A stretch of DNA of 31,099 nucleotides, taken from NCBI GenBank assembly GCA_009774535.1, contig VSNY01000032.1, positions 1-31,099 on the forward strand, read 5' to 3'. This document shows, in pieces, positions 29,489 to 31,099 of the stretch (the stretch's first letter is position 1; each line of letters opens with the position of its first letter). A program made the position numbers and the translations under genes. Under the pieces are notes generated by a model that saw nothing but the letters and a program-made list of their open reading frames with translations, made no database searches and was not told the DNA's origin. The DNA is from Lachnospiraceae bacterium. Lineage in GTDB: Bacteria; Bacillota; Clostridia; Lachnospirales; Lachnospiraceae.

Positions 29489-30628
29489 TTAAGTGCTGCT
29501 GATGATCTTTGTACCGTTTGTGGCATACCTGTTGATAATGCTTGTGATATGTTCGATCTGTTCCATGTTCAGATCCTCATACAGCGGAAGTACCAGTACT
29601 TTTTGTGAAAGAGTCCTGGCCTGATTTAATGATGCTTTGCGGTATTTATTTTTAAAGCATGCCTGATCTGAGGTCAGTGGATAAAAATATTTTCTGGCAT
29701 AGATGCCCTCTGCGCGTAAGCAGTCTGAAAGCGCATCCCTTGTGATTCCATAATCGTCTTCGACAAGAATCGGAAAATAGGCATAATTATTTTCGATGCC
29801 TTCCTTGCGCTCAAAAAAGCGCAGACCCTGTATTCCTTTTAATTGCATTTTATAAAAATCATACCGTTTTTTGCGTTCCGTAAATGTTCGGGACAGATAC
29901 TTTAAATTACATAATCCCATAATCGCCGCGAACTCATTCATCTTTGCATTTGCCCCAATACCAGTAACAAGCTCTTCTCCCTGGATGCCAAAATTTTTCA
30001 GCGTATACAATCTGTCATACAGTTTCGGATCAGAAAAAGCAACTGCTCCGCCCTCAATGGTATGAAATACTTTCGTTGCATGAAAGCTGAACACGGATGC
30101 GTCTCCATAACTGCCGATCCCCCTGTCCTGGTCTTCCAGTCCGAACGCATGAGCTGCGTCATAGATAACTTTAAGACCATAGCGGTCTGCAAGCTTCTGA
30201 ATTGCATCAACATTGCATACATTACCATATACATGAACCGGAACAATGGCTACGGTACGTTCCGTGATCAGATCTTCGATCATACTTTCATCCATTGTAC
30301 CATCTGTCCGCTTTACATCACAAAATACCGGCTGTAAGTTATTGCGTACAATGGCATGTGTTGTGGAAATAAACGTAAATGGTGTTGTAATGACCTCTGC
30401 TCCTGATGGAAACTGAAATGCCTGAATCGCCAGTTCCAACGCCATATGTCCGTTTACCAGCAGTGACAAACCGGGTACTTTCAGATAATCTTTTAATTGG
30501 TCTTCCAGCTGCTTGTGATAACATCCCATATTGGTCAGCCATCGGCTGTCCCACAATGGCTTTATTGCTTCCGCAAATTCTTTATATGGAGGCATGGCAG
30601 ACCTTGTCACAAATATGTTTTCTTTCAT
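29489..30628 (-). CDS. DegT/DnrJ/EryC1/StrS-family sugar aminotransferase
   Basis: A 379-residue PLP-dependent aminotransferase of the DegT group, which converts nucleotide-linked keto-sugars to amino-sugars. Visible features: LLVNGHMALELAIQAF (cofactor phosphate region), TTPFTFISTTHAIV, VIYDAAHAFG with the PLP-ring aspartate, SFHATKVFHTIEGG with the Schiff-base lysine, and the substrate loop GANAKMNEFAAIMG. This sequence pattern is close to enzymes acting on dTDP-4-keto or 3-keto-6-deoxysugars, but the exact sugar cannot be told. The ATG at 30628 lies two bases after the stop of the glycosyltransferase gene. A longer frame upstream overlaps that gene and is not supported. It is the central enzyme of the glycan operon. 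Confidence 0.92.
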   Translation of the reverse strand: MKENIFVTRSAMPPYKEFAEAIKPLWDSRWLTNMGCYHKQLEDQLKDYLKVPGLSLLVNGHMALELAIQAFQFPSGAEVITTPFTFISTTHAIVRNNLQPVFCDVKRTDGTMDESMIEDLITERTVAIVPVHVYGNVCNVDAIQKLADRYGLKVIYDAAHAFGLEDQDRGIGSYGDASVFSFHATKVFHTIEGGAVAFSDPKLYDRLYTLKNFGIQGEELVTGIGANAKMNEFAAIMGLCNLKYLSRTFTERKKRYDFYKMQLKGIQGLRFFERKEGIENNYAYFPILVEDDYGITRDALSDCLRAEGIYARKYFYPLTSDQACFKNKYRKASLNQARTLSQKVLVLPLYEDLNMEQIEHITSIINRYATNGTKIISST

Positions 30629-30630
30629 TG

Positions 30631-31099
30631 TCACATAAGCCCTTTCTCTTGCGTATTGGTTCCGCTTTTGACAGCCCAAAGATGTTCTGTCGGCTCCTGG
30701 TCATCCTTCCCGGTATCCGCAAGTTCAGTCACCTGTTCCAGCACTTCCTGTACTTGGCGTGCCACAGTTTCTTCATCGACGAGCAGGCTTTGAAAGATGT
30801 TCTTCGCCTTTTGGCTCTGCGATTGATAAAAATCGGCATCCTTGATATACCTGTGGATCAGTGCCGGATATTCATTTAGTGAACTACACTGAAAATCTTT
30901 ACCTACGCACGAAGCGATATCCCCCGCTTCCAGTGAAACAACGGGTATGCCTTCCTGCAATGCCGTAACTCCGGTACCGCCGTTTCCAAGTCCGGGCGTC
31001 GCTGCAACCAGATCCACAAGCGCTATGACGTCCGCAAATTCTTTGCAAAAACCTAAAAACCGGACACAAGGTGCGGCGCCAGTTTGTGTAATCACTTTC
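30631..31099 (-). CDS. Glycosyltransferase, C-terminal part (runs off the window)
   Basis: The reading frame is open to the window edge, so only about 155 C-terminal residues are seen. RFLGFCKEFADVIALVDL followed by TPGLGNGGTGVTALQEGIPV is the nucleotide-sugar-binding half of a GT-B glycosyltransferase. The spacing looks most like O-GlcNAc transferase/SPINDLY-type or GT4-type enzymes, where GGTGVTALQEG carries the donor-binding residues. The later helix IHRYIKDADFYQSQSQKAK also fits that C-lobe. It would attach a sugar to a protein or glycan acceptor. It reads directly into the aminotransferase gene, with a two-base gap. The true start lies beyond 31099; the GTG at 31095 is internal. Confidence 0.75.
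   Translation of the reverse strand, partial: KVITQTGAAPCVRFLGFCKEFADVIALVDLVAATPGLGNGGTGVTALQEGIPVVSLEAGDIASCVGKDFQCSSLNEYPALIHRYIKDADFYQSQSQKAKNIFQSLLVDEETVARQVQEVLEQVTELADTGKDDQEPTEHLWAVKSGTNTQEKGLM

Overview
The window looks like a chromosomal segment of a Gram-positive anaerobe of the Clostridia, most likely Lachnospiraceae. Supporting signs are AGGAGG-type ribosome binding sites, a class A RNase P RNA, a MetH core without the reactivation domain, a SpoVB-like flippase, a DUF5685-type protein, and PocR-domain hybrid kinases. No insertion sequence, integrase, CRISPR array or prophage gene is visible. The taxonomic call is an inference from gene content.

Layout. 1-950: wreckage of a trehalose operon, with the tail of treR (minus) fused head-to-head to an internal piece of treC (plus). 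1057-1482: a DUF1810 protein. 1660-4914 (minus): metH followed by a YfcE-type phosphoesterase. 4915-5467: a gene-free stretch holding a strong plus-strand promoter and a candidate structured RNA of about 235 nt with a roughly 28-bp closing stem. 5468-11734 (minus): a three-gene signalling operon, made of a response regulator with two receiver domains and two paralogous PocR hybrid histidine kinases with H-D-H relay domains. 11842-12094: GC-rich non-coding DNA with a 17-bp minisatellite. 12169-14480 (plus): a PAP2 phosphatase and PTS enzyme I, ending at a clear terminator. 14683-15996 (minus): a lipid-linked-oligosaccharide-type flippase. 16117-17265: a cysteine desulfurase. 17349-17704: rnpB. 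17934-19871: a compact operon of membrane zinc-ribbon protein, DUF5685-like protein and J-domain protein. 20025-21167: a DUF362 lipoprotein. 21321-21400: tRNA-Leu(CAA) with its own promoter and terminator. 21691-25534: recQ overlapping rarA. 25560-25637: a 26-bp near-perfect hairpin. 25647-31099 (minus): a surface-glycan operon with a glycosyltransferase fragment, sugar aminotransferase, two tandem beta-propeller proteins, a methyltransferase, a WbqC protein and a GNAT acetyltransferase.

How parts may work together. The response regulator and two kinases form a self-contained cytoplasmic phosphorelay with no DNA-binding output, so it probably acts on a partner encoded elsewhere. RecQ and RarA are coupled genes for stalled-fork and recombination repair. 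The genes at 26105-31099 look like a pathway that makes and attaches a modified amino-sugar. The least explained parts are the RNA at about 5140-5376, the zinc-ribbon/DUF5685/J-protein module, and the paired propellers.
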